Positions 1 to 6,394 of a DNA stretch of 17,505 nt are shown piece by piece. The position numbers and the translations under genes are program-made. A model generated the notes under the pieces. It was given only the letters and a program-made list of their open reading frames with translations. It was not told the DNA's origin and made no database searches. Source of the stretch: CAYQDR01 sp964416315 (GTDB lineage Bacteria; Methylomirabilota; Methylomirabilia; Rokubacteriales; DASRDR01). The DNA is taken from NCBI GenBank assembly GCA_964416315.1, contig CAYQDR010000103.1:1-17505 (forward strand). Reading direction: 5' to 3'. The number at the start of each line of letters is the position of its first letter. The first letter of the stretch is position 1.

Positions 1-57
1 GATCTCGCCGGGACGCGCTCGGCCTGCGGCCTCGCGGGCGTCCCGTCCCTCCGGTCG
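1..57. repeat. Palindromic repeat type P, copy A (intergenic)
   Basis: The 51 bases at 7-57 align without gaps to 7176-7226, with 45 identical positions by my count. The four bases GATC also precede both copies. The element is palindromic: GGGACGC pairs with GCGTCCC, enclosing an inner GGCC-TGC-GGCC hairpin, followed by a shared CCGTCCCTCCGGTCG tail. This copy lies upstream of the small lipoprotein gene and may extend beyond the left edge of the window. The second copy lies inside a protein-coding gene, which points to a dispersed mobile palindrome rather than a local regulatory site. Confidence 0.75.
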
Positions 58-126
58 GATCTGCTCGGGTCTCGACCCGGTCCCGGTATCCCCTTCGCCG
101 AGCGTGTTTCTGCGGAGGGCATAGCT

Positions 127-387
127 GTGAGGGGAGCGCGGCTCGCGGTGGGCCTGACGCTGGTCCTCGCGGGCTGCGCGACGCCGTCCGCCGTCTCGCC
201 GGCGCGGGGCCAGAGCCCCGAGCAGCAGGCGTCGGATCGCGCGGCGTGCGAGGCCGAGGCGCGCGAGGAGGTCGCCCGGACCGATCCGCGCCGCCGCGGC
301 GCCTATGTCCTCATCCCGCTCGGGCCATCCCCGTTCGACCGCGCCTATGCAGCCTGCCTGGAGCGCCGCGGCTACGTCGTGCGGTGA
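127..387 (+). CDS. Small putative lipoprotein
   Basis: This is an 86-residue protein with a GTG start. GGAGGG at 114-119 lies 7 nt upstream and fixes the start. Residues 1-17 form a short lipoprotein signal: R2 and R5, a hydrophobic core, then the lipobox L14-A15-G16-C17. C17 would be lipidated and the mature protein would sit in a membrane facing the periplasm. The mature part has C41 and C77 in a pattern of aspartate, alanine and cysteine followed by an ending with cysteine, arginine, glycine and tyrosine. Small proteobacterial-type lipoproteins of unknown role often look like this. I do not recognise a function. It stands alone, with the palindromic repeat upstream and a truncated acetyltransferase gene downstream. 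Confidence 0.7.
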   Translation: MRGARLAVGLTLVLAGCATPSAVSPARGQSPEQQASDRAACEAEAREEVARTDPRRRGAYVLIPLGPSPFDRAYAACLERRGYVVR

Positions 388-414
388 GGAGCGGCGCCCG
401 ACAGGGGCAGGTCG

Positions 415-612
415 GTGACGGCGCTCGAGATCCGACCGCTGACGCCCGCCGACCGGGCCGCGGCCCTGGCGGTGATCAATGAGGCCGCGCGCTGGCACCG
501 GGATTTCCTGCCGGCCGGGGAGGTCCACGACCCCGAGATGACGCCCGAGCCGTGGGAGGGCGAGACCCGGCGGATGAACTGGTACGGCGCGTTCGTTCGG
601 GGCCGCCTGGAC
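415..612 (+). pseudogene. GNAT acetyltransferase, N-terminal fragment
   Basis: From a GTG at 415 the reading frame begins like a GNAT-family N-acetyltransferase: IRPLTPADRAAALAVIN, then a tryptophan-rich stretch ending in NWYGAFV near residue 61. GNAT proteins normally continue for about 100 more residues through the acetyl-CoA binding motif. Here the frame changes character after about residue 62-66 and runs to a stop at 732 with low-complexity alanine and proline residues. That downstream part is the antisense of a membrane-protein fragment on the minus strand. The gene is therefore truncated by a rearrangement near 600-612. The family call rests on the N-terminal motif only. No strong ribosome binding site is visible. 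Confidence 0.55.
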
Positions 613-776
613 GCACCGGCGAACCAGCCCGCGACCGCGGCCGCGAAGCCCCCGAGTGCCCGCAGGAGGGGGTGCGGCGCAGCGAATGCCGCGACGACCC
701 CGCCCACGAGGGTGAACCCGGCCCCCGCATAGAGCGGCCAGTTGTAACGCGCCAGCCTCCTCGCCTGGGTGAACAC
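605..776 (-). pseudogene. Membrane-anchored protein N-terminus (methyltransferase-like), truncated
   Basis: On the minus strand, a GTG at 774-776 begins VFTQARRLARYNWPLYAGAG and continues through two hydrophobic segments (roughly residues 13-30 and 35-55). It then runs into the antisense of the acetyltransferase fragment at about 605. As I recall, a short basic and aromatic start followed by two membrane helices is seen at the N-terminus of some membrane-anchored class I methyltransferases, but no SAM-binding motif remains, so that assignment is weak. The start lies 23 nt downstream of the VapC stop, so the fragment may still be co-transcribed with vapBC. It is the second partner in a tail-to-tail gene fusion. 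Confidence 0.45.
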
Positions 777-799
777 GGCGTCAGGGATACTCGACGTAC

Positions 800-1228
800 C
801 TATTGTTGACGGGTACGCGCCTCCGCGAGCGCGGTGCAGATCCGCAGCCCAAGGATGCGCCGGAAGTGACGGAGGTTGCCGGTGACGAGCTCGAGCTCGC
901 GATGGAGGGCCGTGGCGGCAATCTGGAGATCGGCGTCGGCCAGGGCGCGACCCTCGTCCTTGAGGTGGGCCTGGGTAGCTCCGTAGACCCTGGCGATATC
1001 GAGATCGTACGGGATCACAGTGAGGGCAGGAAGGACCCGGGACTCGATGTTCCGGATGTGCCGCCCGGCGTTCGGCGAACGGAAGGCCCCCTTGAACAGC
1101 TCGCCGACGACCACAGCGCTCGTGAACTGGTCGGCTCGCGGGATCGTCTCGAGCCAGCGCACGTACTCGGCGAGGGGCTTCGGCTTGAGGACCTCGGAGA
1201 TCGCGTCGGTATCGAAGAGATACGCCAC
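800..1228 (-). CDS. vapC: VapC-type PIN-domain toxin ribonuclease
   Basis: This 142-residue protein has the PIN-domain fold signature and typical VapC length. The acidic metal-binding residues are in order: D6 in FDTDAIS, E43 in VVVGELFKGA, D100 in ADADLQIAATAL, and the TGNLRHF motif with N118 near the C-terminus. H121 replaces the last aspartate, a common VapC variant. VapC toxins are Mg-dependent endoribonucleases that cut tRNA or rRNA when free of antitoxin. The GTG start at 1226-1228 directly abuts the TGA of the upstream antitoxin gene (1229-1231), so the pair should be co-transcribed and translationally coupled. The stop is TAG at 800-802. The family call is firm; the RNA target cannot be predicted. 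Confidence 0.9.
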   Translation of the reverse strand: MAYLFDTDAISEVLKPKPLAEYVRWLETIPRADQFTSAVVVGELFKGAFRSPNAGRHIRNIESRVLPALTVIPYDLDIARVYGATQAHLKDEGRALADADLQIAATALHRELELVTGNLRHFRRILGLRICTALAEARTRQQ

Positions 1229-1507
1229 TCAGCTGTCCAGCCTGACGATGCGCCGCGCCTGCGATCGCCGCAGTTTCGCCAGCGTCCGGACGAAGTCCTC
1301 CGATCCCTTCCAGCCTCCGGCCAGGGCAGCCAGGCCTCCACCCCGACGGCCGCGCCCTCCGGCGATGTAGGCCAGGCGTTCCGCCGCGACCAGCACAGCG
1401 ACGGGCTTGCCATGCCGGGTAATGATCACCGCTTCCCCGCTCTCGGCCTTGCGAATGCACTCGGCCAGCTCCGACTTGGCCTGGGCTGCCGTCACCGTGC
1501 GCGCCAT
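1229..1507 (-). CDS. Phd/YefM-type antitoxin, partner of VapC
   Basis: This 92-residue protein has a Phd/YefM N-terminal DNA-binding domain at about residues 1-45. The pattern is VTAAQAKSELAECIRKAESG followed by VIITRHGKPVAVLV, the beta-hairpin of this family. The arginine-rich C-terminal half (about 50-92) would wrap the toxin. The ATG at 1505-1507 has a clear AGGAGG about 6 nt upstream, which fixes the start. It is first in a two-gene operon with the PIN toxin. These antitoxins usually neutralise the toxin and repress their own promoter together with it. A promoter with TTGACG and TATAGT lies about 30-60 nt upstream. Confidence 0.88.
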   Translation of the reverse strand: MARTVTAAQAKSELAECIRKAESGEAVIITRHGKPVAVLVAAERLAYIAGGRGRRGGGLAALAGGWKGSEDFVRTLAKLRRSQARRIVRLDS

Positions 1508-1536
1508 TCCCCGCCTCCTGGAAAAAGGACATTTTA

Positions 1537-1566
1537 ACTATAATCGGCGGATCGGGAACCCGTCAA
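1537..1566 (-). promoter_or_regulatory. Predicted promoter of the vapBC operon
   Basis: Reading the minus strand, TTGACG (1566-1561) and TATAGT (1542-1537) are separated by 18 nt. They lie in one of the few AT-rich patches of the window, and the leader of about 25-30 nt contains the AGGAGG of the antitoxin gene. On the plus strand the same patch contains TATAAT at 1539-1544, but no gene follows in that direction, so the minus-strand reading is preferred. Confidence 0.55.
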
Positions 1567-1686
1567 GCTCCCCCGGGGAACCCGCAAGTCACGTCCCGAT
1601 CGATGCCAGGCGACACCGGGATTCTGCAAGACCGCGATTCTGTTGCCGAGCGGCGCTCGGATCCTCGTGTCGCGAGAAGAAAGAAA

Positions 1687-1762
1687 TGGTGGACAGGGGG
1701 AGAATTGAACTCCCGACACCGGGATTTTCAGTCCCGTGCTCTACCAACTGAGCTACCTGTCC
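1687..1762 (-). tRNA. tRNA-Phe (anticodon GAA)
   Basis: The minus strand folds into a complete 76-nt cloverleaf including an encoded CCA. The acceptor stem pairs GGACAGG with CCTGTCC, with discriminator A. T8-A9 is followed by a GCTC/GAGC D stem. The anticodon stem pairs CGGGA with TCCCG around the loop CTGAAAA, placing GAA at positions 34-36. The T arm carries GTTCAATTC. No duplicated 3' end of the tRNA is visible within the window, so there is no evidence that it serves as an integration site here. A possible promoter lies just upstream. Confidence 0.97.
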
Positions 1763-1784
1763 ACCGTGCGGAAAAGCGCTCGAT

Positions 1785-1813
1785 ACCTTACCAGAGCCCT
1801 CCGGCGGTGTCCA
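1785..1813 (-). promoter_or_regulatory. Predicted tRNA-Phe promoter
   Basis: On the minus strand, TGGACA (1813-1808) and TAAGGT (1790-1785) are separated by exactly 17 nt. They lie 22 nt before the first base of the tRNA. A TTGACT overlaps just upstream but would need a 22-nt spacer to the same -10 box. Confidence 0.4.
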
Positions 1814-1814
1814 G

Positions 1815-2099
1815 TCAATCGGCCCCCGACTTTGCCCCGAGGAAGACGAGCTTGCCGACCTCGGTGAAGTAGCGGCGCTCGTCCGCGTCCGAGGCGAACC
1901 ACTCGCTCCGCTCGGACCGGCGCGTCGCGCGCCACCGACGGTAGGTCCCCACGCTCAGGCGGAGCGGCCGGACCTCGCAGAGGAGCCGGAGGCAGTCCCC
2001 CGCGCTGGAGCCGAGGTCGAGCACCCGGCACCCGGGCCTGAGCCAGCGCCGCACGACGCGGGAGAGCCCGAGCCACAGCTCGAGGTGGTCGTAGCGCAT
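1815..2099 (-). pseudogene. Class I SAM methyltransferase remnant
   Basis: From ATG 2099 (or GTG 2111) to TGA at 1815 runs a 94-residue frame. Its first half looks like the SAM-binding start of a class I methyltransferase: LRPGCRVLDLGSSAGDCLRLL is motif I. About 16 residues later it reads EWFASDADERRYFTEVGKLVFLGAK, which resembles the end of such an enzyme. The middle of a normal 200-250-residue enzyme, including the acidic residue that binds SAM ribose, appears to be missing. It is best read as an internally deleted remnant. Upstream it abuts the CT-rich repeat at 2144-2190. It ends 2 nt before the putative tRNA promoter. Confidence 0.5.
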
Positions 2100-2143
2100 G
2101 GCGTGGACCACCGCGCGGTCGGCGAAGTGCTTGGGCGCGGGCG

Positions 2144-2190
2144 CCCCCCTCACCCTCCCCTCTCCCCCAGCCGGGGAGAGGGGAATCGGG
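2144..2190 (-). repeat. CT-rich palindromic repeat type C, copy 1
   Basis: A perfect 11-bp inverted repeat pairs CCCCTCTCCCC (2157-2167) with GGGGAGAGGGG (2173-2183) around a 5-nt loop, with an extra CCCCCTCACCCT arm on the left. On the minus strand it begins within a few bases of the CoA-transferase stop and ends in the purine arm AGGGTGAGGGGG. It forms a strong hairpin but has no T-tract, so it is not a standard intrinsic terminator. Related copies are at 6402-6470, 12170-12225 and, diverged, 15115-15183. Confidence 0.85.
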
Positions 2191-2191
2191 C

Positions 2192-3355
2192 TCACGCCGG
2201 GGCCTCGCCGCCGAGGATCCCGCGTCGCCGGAGCTCGGCGATCGTCGCCGGGTCGTAGCCGAGCTCGCGCAGGATCTCGTCCGTGTGCTGGCCGAGCGTG
2301 GGCGGGGGCCCGGGGTCGCGGGTCCGGGTGTCGGAGAACACCAACGGCTGGCCGATCAGCCGGAGCCGGCCGACCTCGGGGTGGTCGTACTCGTGGATCA
2401 TCTCGTGGTGGCGGACCGCGGGGTCGTCCATGAACGCGGCGAGCGACTGGACGGGGGCGGCGGGGATGTCGTGGGCGGCGAGGACGTCGAGCCACTCCTG
2501 CCGCGGCCGGCTCCGGAACCTCGCTTCGAAGAGCGGGAGCAGCGCCTCGCGGTTGTCGAGCCGGAGCATCCACGAGGCGAACCGGGGGTCGTCCCGGAGG
2601 GACTCGAGGCCAAGGGCCGTGCAGAGCTTCCCCCAGAACGCCTGGTTGCCGCAGGCGAGGAAGAGCCACTCGCCGTCCCCCGCCTGGTAGAGGCGGTAGG
2701 TCGGGTTGTCGCGGAACCCGGTGGGCTTCCCCGGGTAGTCCGCGACGTGGCCGGACTGGAGCGCGAGGACGGCGTGGAGGAGCGACGTTTCGACCCACTG
2801 GCCGCGCCCGGTCCGCTCGCGGACGTAGAGCGCGGCGAGGATCGCCTGGACGGCGAGCGCGGCGGCGTAGTAGTCGGTGACGGGGATCCGGAGGTACTGG
2901 GGCGGCCCCCCGAACCCCTGGAGCGCCATGACCCCGGCCATCGCCTGGAGGACCGGGTCGAACGCCGGGCGGTCCGCGTACGGGCCCGTCGAGCCGAACG
3001 CGGTGACCGAGCAGTAGACGAGCCGGGGGTTCCGCGCGCGGAGCCGCGCGTCGCCGAGGCCCAGCTCGGCCGCGACGCCGGGGCGCATGTTCTCCATGAC
3101 GACGTCGGCTCCGGCGGCGAGCCGCTCGACGATCCGGCGCCCCTCGGGGGCCTTCAGGTTGACGGCGATCGAGCGCTTGCCGCGGTTCCAGCCCCAGAAG
3201 CCGGGGAGCTCGCGGAACGGGTCGCCGCGGAGCGACTCCACCTTGACGACGCGCGCCCCGAGGTCGGCCAGCATCATCCCGGCGTACGAGCCCGCGATGT
3301 AGCTCGTGAGATCGACGACGCGGATGCCCTCGAGGGGCGGCGTGGGATCGGCCAC
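2192..3355 (-). CDS. CaiB/BaiF family (class III) CoA-transferase
   Basis: This 387-residue protein moves CoA between carboxylic acids, activating a substrate for degradation in the cytoplasm. It opens with PLEGIRVVDLTSYIAGSYAGMMLADLGARVVKVE (residues 7-40), the typical N-terminal signature. RSIAVNLKAPEGR (61-73) and ENMRPGVAAELGL (88-100) follow. D161 in PVTDYYAAALAVQAILAAL matches the catalytic aspartate of formyl-CoA transferase. Length is normal. The GTG start at 3353-3355 lies 11 nt after the stop of the upstream acyl-CoA dehydrogenase, so it is the last gene of that operon. Donor and acceptor acids cannot be predicted. The CT-rich repeat follows its stop directly. Confidence 0.93.
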   Translation of the reverse strand: MADPTPPLEGIRVVDLTSYIAGSYAGMMLADLGARVVKVESLRGDPFRELPGFWGWNRGKRSIAVNLKAPEGRRIVERLAAGADVVMENMRPGVAAELGLGDARLRARNPRLVYCSVTAFGSTGPYADRPAFDPVLQAMAGVMALQGFGGPPQYLRIPVTDYYAAALAVQAILAALYVRERTGRGQWVETSLLHAVLALQSGHVADYPGKPTGFRDNPTYRLYQAGDGEWLFLACGNQAFWGKLCTALGLESLRDDPRFASWMLRLDNREALLPLFEARFRSRPRQEWLDVLAAHDIPAAPVQSLAAFMDDPAVRHHEMIHEYDHPEVGRLRLIGQPLVFSDTRTRDPGPPPTLGQHTDEILRELGYDPATIAELRRRGILGGEAPA

Positions 3356-3366
3356 GATGCGGGGGC

Positions 3367-4485
3367 TCAGCGCGCGACGCGCCGGGCGATCAGCTCGCGG
3401 TGGTGCTCGGCGTCGCCGTACATCGCCTCGAGGGCCTTGGCGCGCTTCATGTAGAGATGGAGGTCGTACTCCCAGGTGAAGCCGATCCCGCCGTGGACCT
3501 GGATCGCCTCGCCGCAAACCCGCCGCGCCGCCTCGCTCACGTACGTCTTCGCGATCGAGGGCGCGAGGTCCTGGTCCTCGGCCCCGGCGTCGAGCGCCCA
3601 GGCCGCGTAGTAGGTGGCCGCGTGCGCGTTCTCGACCTCGAGGAGCATCTCGGCGCACTTGTGGCGGATCGCCTGGAAGGCGCCGATCGGCTGGCCGAAC
3701 TGCTCGCGGACCTTGGCGTAGGCGACGGACAGGTCGAGGCAGCGCCGCGCGGCGCCGAGCATCTCGGCCGCCGCTCCGACGGCGCCGCGGCGGAGGAGCC
3801 AGTCGAGCCTCCCCGTCGCCTGTCCGGGCTCGCCCAGGATCGCGTCGGCCGCGACGGGGACGCGGTCGAGCCGCACGGTCGCCCAGCGGGTGCCGAGGTC
3901 CATCCCGAGGAGGGGTGAGAACGTGAGGCCGGAGGCCGTGGGCTCGACGAGGAAGAGCGACACGCCTTCGGCCGCGCGCGCCGGGACGAGCAGCAGATCG
4001 GCGACGTGGGCCCACGGGACGAACTGCTTCACGCCGGTGAGCGCGCAGCCCGCGCCCACCCGCTCCGCGCGAGTCGCCGTGGCCTCGGGCGCCCAATCCA
4101 CCGGGGCGTCGAGGAAGGCGACCGTCGCGCGCGCCTGGCCCGTGGCGATCGCCGGGAGCCAGCGGCTCCGCTGGGCGGGGGTGGCAGCCTCGGCGATCGC
4201 GAGCCCGGCGAGCACGGTGGGGAGGTACGGGCCCGGACAGGCCGCGTAGCCCATCTCCTCCAGCAGGACCGCGGTCTCGACCATGCCGAGCGCGCTGCCG
4301 CCCTCGGCCTCGGGGAAGGCGAGGCCGAGCCAGCCGAGCCGCGCCATCTCCTTCCACATCGTCTCGCTCTCACCCCGGGCGTCGTCCCAGAGCGCGCGGA
4401 CGACGGTCGAGGGGCAGTGCTCCGCCAGCCAGGCGCGCGCCGCCTGCTTGAGGAGCTGCTGGTCGGAGCTGAAGGCGAAGTCCAC
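3367..4485 (-). CDS. Acyl-CoA dehydrogenase, subunit lacking a catalytic glutamate
   Basis: This 372-residue protein is homologous along its length to flavin-dependent acyl-CoA dehydrogenases. The N-terminal helical domain starts MDFAFSSDQQLLKQAARAWL. The C-terminal domain has REQFGQPIGAFQAIRHKCAE (260-279) and IQVHGGIGFTWEYDLHLYMKRAK (328-350). Neither usual position carries the catalytic base: the medium-chain type position reads MYGDAE (355-360), and the isovaleryl-type position around 228-236 reads LDWLLRRGA. It directly follows a second acyl-CoA dehydrogenase with only 9 nt between them. Adjacent non-identical subunits of this kind form alpha2-beta2 enzymes in the mycobacterial ChsE1-ChsE2 and FadE28-FadE29 pairs, which act on bulky CoA thioesters. 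I infer the same arrangement here. No Shine-Dalgarno sequence is evident. Confidence 0.9.
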   Translation of the reverse strand: MDFAFSSDQQLLKQAARAWLAEHCPSTVVRALWDDARGESETMWKEMARLGWLGLAFPEAEGGSALGMVETAVLLEEMGYAACPGPYLPTVLAGLAIAEAATPAQRSRWLPAIATGQARATVAFLDAPVDWAPEATATRAERVGAGCALTGVKQFVPWAHVADLLLVPARAAEGVSLFLVEPTASGLTFSPLLGMDLGTRWATVRLDRVPVAADAILGEPGQATGRLDWLLRRGAVGAAAEMLGAARRCLDLSVAYAKVREQFGQPIGAFQAIRHKCAEMLLEVENAHAATYYAAWALDAGAEDQDLAPSIAKTYVSEAARRVCGEAIQVHGGIGFTWEYDLHLYMKRAKALEAMYGDAEHHRELIARRVAR

Positions 4486-4494
4486 GCGCGGCGC

Positions 4495-5703
4495 CTACGC
4501 CTTCAGGCGGTCGGCGCGCACCTCCTTCGGGAGGCCGAGGACGCGCTCGCCGATCACGTTCTTCTGGATCTCGGAAGACCCGGCGTAGATCGTCCCGGCG
4601 CGCGACCAGAGGAAGGCGTGGGCCCACGTCCCGGGCTCCCCGGAGGACGTCGCGATCTCGAGGAACTCCCAGGGCACGCCGGCCGTGAGCTGGCCCCAGG
4701 GCCCCAGGATCTCCAGGGCGAGCTCGTGGTAGCGCTTCTCGAACTCGCTGTAGGAGAGCTTGGTGATGGAGGAGGCGGGCCCCGGCGACTCGCCCTTGTC
4801 GAGGGCGGAGAGGACCCGGAGCGCGGCGTAGCGCTGGACCTCGAGCTCGGCGTAGATGCGCCCGATGCGGCTCCGGACCAGGGGGTCGTCGAGGAGCGGC
4901 CGGCCGCCGCGCGTGAGCGTCTTCGCCGCCTGGACGAGCTGGTGGAACGCCGCCTTGTAGCGCGTGACGCGGGCGAGCGAGTTTCCCCCGCGCTCGTAGG
5001 AGAGCGTGGTCTGGGCGATCTCCCACCCCTGGCCGAGCCGGCCGATGAGATCGGCCTTCTCGGCGCGCGCGTCCGTCATGAAGACCTCGGAGAAGTGGGC
5101 GCTCCCCGTGATCTGCCGGAGGGGACGCACCTCGACGCCCGGCTGGCGCATGTGGAGGAGGAAGCACGAGATCCCCTTGTGCTTCGGGACCGTCGGGTCC
5201 GTCCGCGCGAGGAGGAGGCCCCAGTCGGCGCCGGCGCCCCCGCTCGTCCAGATCTTCTGGCCGTTGACGACGACGTGGTCGCCCCGGTCCTCGGCGCGCG
5301 TCCGGAGGCTCGCCAGGTCGGAGCCGGCGTTCGGCTCGGAGTAGAGCTGGCACCAGAGCTCCTCGGCCGTGAGGATCTTGCGGAGGTAGCGCCGCTTCTG
5401 CGCCTCGGTGCCGTGGACGACGATCGTCGGGCCGACGATCGAGATGCCGAGGCCGTTGATCGGCGGGGGCGCGTTCACGCGCGCCATCTCGTCGGCGACG
5501 ATCGCCTGCCGGAGCGGGCCCGCGTCCTGGCCGCCGTACTCGCGCGGCCAGCCCATGCCGAGGTAGCCCGCGTCGTAGAGCTGCCGGTGCCAGGCCTTGC
5601 GCTCCTCGAGGGTCTTGAGCTCGCCGCGGGGTAGGTTCGCCTCGAGCCAGCGGCGGGTCGCGTCGCGGAAGGCGAGGTCGTCGGGGGAGTAGGTCAGGTC
5701 CAT
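4495..5703 (-). CDS. Acyl-CoA dehydrogenase, subunit with likely catalytic Glu
   Basis: This 402-residue enzyme introduces a double bond next to the CoA thioester using FAD. QLYSEPNAGSDLASLRTRA (119-137) is the flavin and substrate loop. IYAGSSEIQKNVIGERVLGLP (372-392) is the C-terminal signature, with A374 where medium-chain enzymes have the catalytic glutamate. E237 in TTLSYERGG aligns with the isovaleryl-CoA dehydrogenase catalytic glutamate and is the likely base. I chose ATG 5703 because AAGGAGGG lies about 5 nt before it. The frame stays open upstream to 5742 but lacks such a site. A TATGCT hexamer at 5743-5738 could be a -10 box for this gene, though its -35 match is poor. It probably pairs with the next gene, which lacks a base. 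Confidence 0.93.
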   Translation of the reverse strand: MDLTYSPDDLAFRDATRRWLEANLPRGELKTLEERKAWHRQLYDAGYLGMGWPREYGGQDAGPLRQAIVADEMARVNAPPPINGLGISIVGPTIVVHGTEAQKRRYLRKILTAEELWCQLYSEPNAGSDLASLRTRAEDRGDHVVVNGQKIWTSGGAGADWGLLLARTDPTVPKHKGISCFLLHMRQPGVEVRPLRQITGSAHFSEVFMTDARAEKADLIGRLGQGWEIAQTTLSYERGGNSLARVTRYKAAFHQLVQAAKTLTRGGRPLLDDPLVRSRIGRIYAELEVQRYAALRVLSALDKGESPGPASSITKLSYSEFEKRYHELALEILGPWGQLTAGVPWEFLEIATSSGEPGTWAHAFLWSRAGTIYAGSSEIQKNVIGERVLGLPKEVRADRLKA

Positions 5704-5777
5704 GGGGGCGCCCTCCTTCACCCGTTCACGCGACGACAGCATAGCGCGTCCGGACGAGATCGGCCAGCACGATGCCC

Positions 5778-5810
5778 GAAGACGCTCCCCGCGAAGGCGT
5801 GCGGGCCGCC
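5778..5810 (-). pseudogene. Short patch matching the S9 peptidase active-site region
   Basis: Eleven minus-strand codons read GGPHAFAGSVF. The intact S9 peptidase reads GGPHAFAGNVF at 7131-7099. By my count 28 of 33 bases agree, and the flanks do not match. The patch lies in the 280-bp gap between the DUF35 and acyl-CoA dehydrogenase genes. It may be a last remnant of a second S9 peptidase gene or a conversion tract. It is too short to be sure. Confidence 0.3.
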
Positions 5811-5824
5811 GGAAGTTCGGCCGC

Positions 5825-5926
5825 TCAGAGGTACAGCGCGTCGTAGTCGCCCGGGCCCTCGAGATAGAGGCCGGCGACGCGGATCAGCGCTTCGGCGATG
5901 GCCCCGAATTCGTAATACAGTGTCAT
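5825..5926 (-). CDS. Possible small protein, 33 residues
   Basis: ATG at 5926-5924 opens a 33-codon frame ending with TGA at 5827-5825. The product starts MTLYYEFGAIAEALIRVAG and ends LYLEGPGDYDALYL. It is acidic and rich in leucine and tyrosine, unlike the arginine- and proline-rich junk that random frames give at this GC content. It sits in the gap between the DUF35 gene and the acyl-CoA dehydrogenase pair. There is only a weak purine stretch (GGCGGACGG) before the start. I do not recognise it. It could be a small protein or the end of a decayed gene. Confidence 0.3.
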   Translation of the reverse strand: MTLYYEFGAIAEALIRVAGLYLEGPGDYDALYL

Positions 5927-5983
5927 CCGTCCGCCAAGGGTTGACGGGGAGAGGCGGCGGTGGGGGGTCCGAGTTCCGAGCCG

Positions 5984-6394
5984 TCAGCCGACCGGGCGGA
6001 AGCGGGGGATCGAGACCTCGGGCGTCACGTCCTCGAACGTCACTTCGACGGGCGTGCCGATCGCGACGCGCGCCGGGTCGCACTCGACCAGGTTCGTGAG
6101 CATCTGGACGCCCTCCTCCAGCTCGACGTACGCCAGGACGTACGGCAGCGCGTCCTTGAACCCCGGGGCCTGGCTCCGGTGGACGACGGTGAACGTCCAG
6201 ACGGTGCCGCGCCCGGAGCTCCGCTGCCACTCGAGGTCGGCGCTCCAGCAGGTCGCGCAGACCCCGCGCGGGTAGTGCTGGACGGCGCCGCAGGCCCCGC
6301 AGCGCTGGAGGAGGAGCTCGTGCCGGCGGCACCCCTCCCAGTAGGGCCGGGACTCGGGCGTGACGTCGGGGAGGGGTTTGGTGGAGCCGTTCAC
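5984..6394 (-). CDS. DUF35 zinc-ribbon/OB-fold protein, acyl-CoA associated
   Basis: This 136-residue protein has an N-terminal rubredoxin-like zinc ribbon with C32-x2-C35 and C46-x2-C49. An OB-fold follows from about residue 62 (GTVWTFTVVHRSQAPGF through PYVLAYVELEEG to PVEVTFEDV). Proteins of this family accompany thiolase-fold enzymes and help bind acyl-CoA. In the mycobacterial Ltp2/ChsH2 pair the DUF35 domain is required for retro-aldol activity. The GTG start (6394-6392) overlaps the TGA of the S9 peptidase gene by GTGA, so translation is coupled. The purine arm of the CT-rich repeat lies about 7 nt before the GTG and may act as its ribosome binding site. Its expected partner is the thiolase-like protein two genes upstream. 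Confidence 0.92.
   Translation of the reverse strand: MNGSTKPLPDVTPESRPYWEGCRRHELLLQRCGACGAVQHYPRGVCATCWSADLEWQRSSGRGTVWTFTVVHRSQAPGFKDALPYVLAYVELEEGVQMLTNLVECDPARVAIGTPVEVTFEDVTPEVSIPRFRPVG

Noticed and set aside
1687..1762. The tRNA-Phe gene as an integration site for an island
   Set aside because: No second copy of its 3' end and no integrase is visible in the window.
605..2111. The two minus-strand methyltransferase-like fragments as halves of one gene split by insertion of vapBC and the tRNA
   Set aside because: In minus-strand order the SAM-binding fragment (2111-1815) comes before the N-terminal membrane fragment (776-605), which is the wrong order for a simple split gene.
2144..2190. 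The CT-rich hairpins as classical intrinsic terminators
   Set aside because: The stems are strong but none is followed by a T-tract on the relevant strand. Two copies lie inside operons between co-directional, coupled genes, where termination would be unhelpful.
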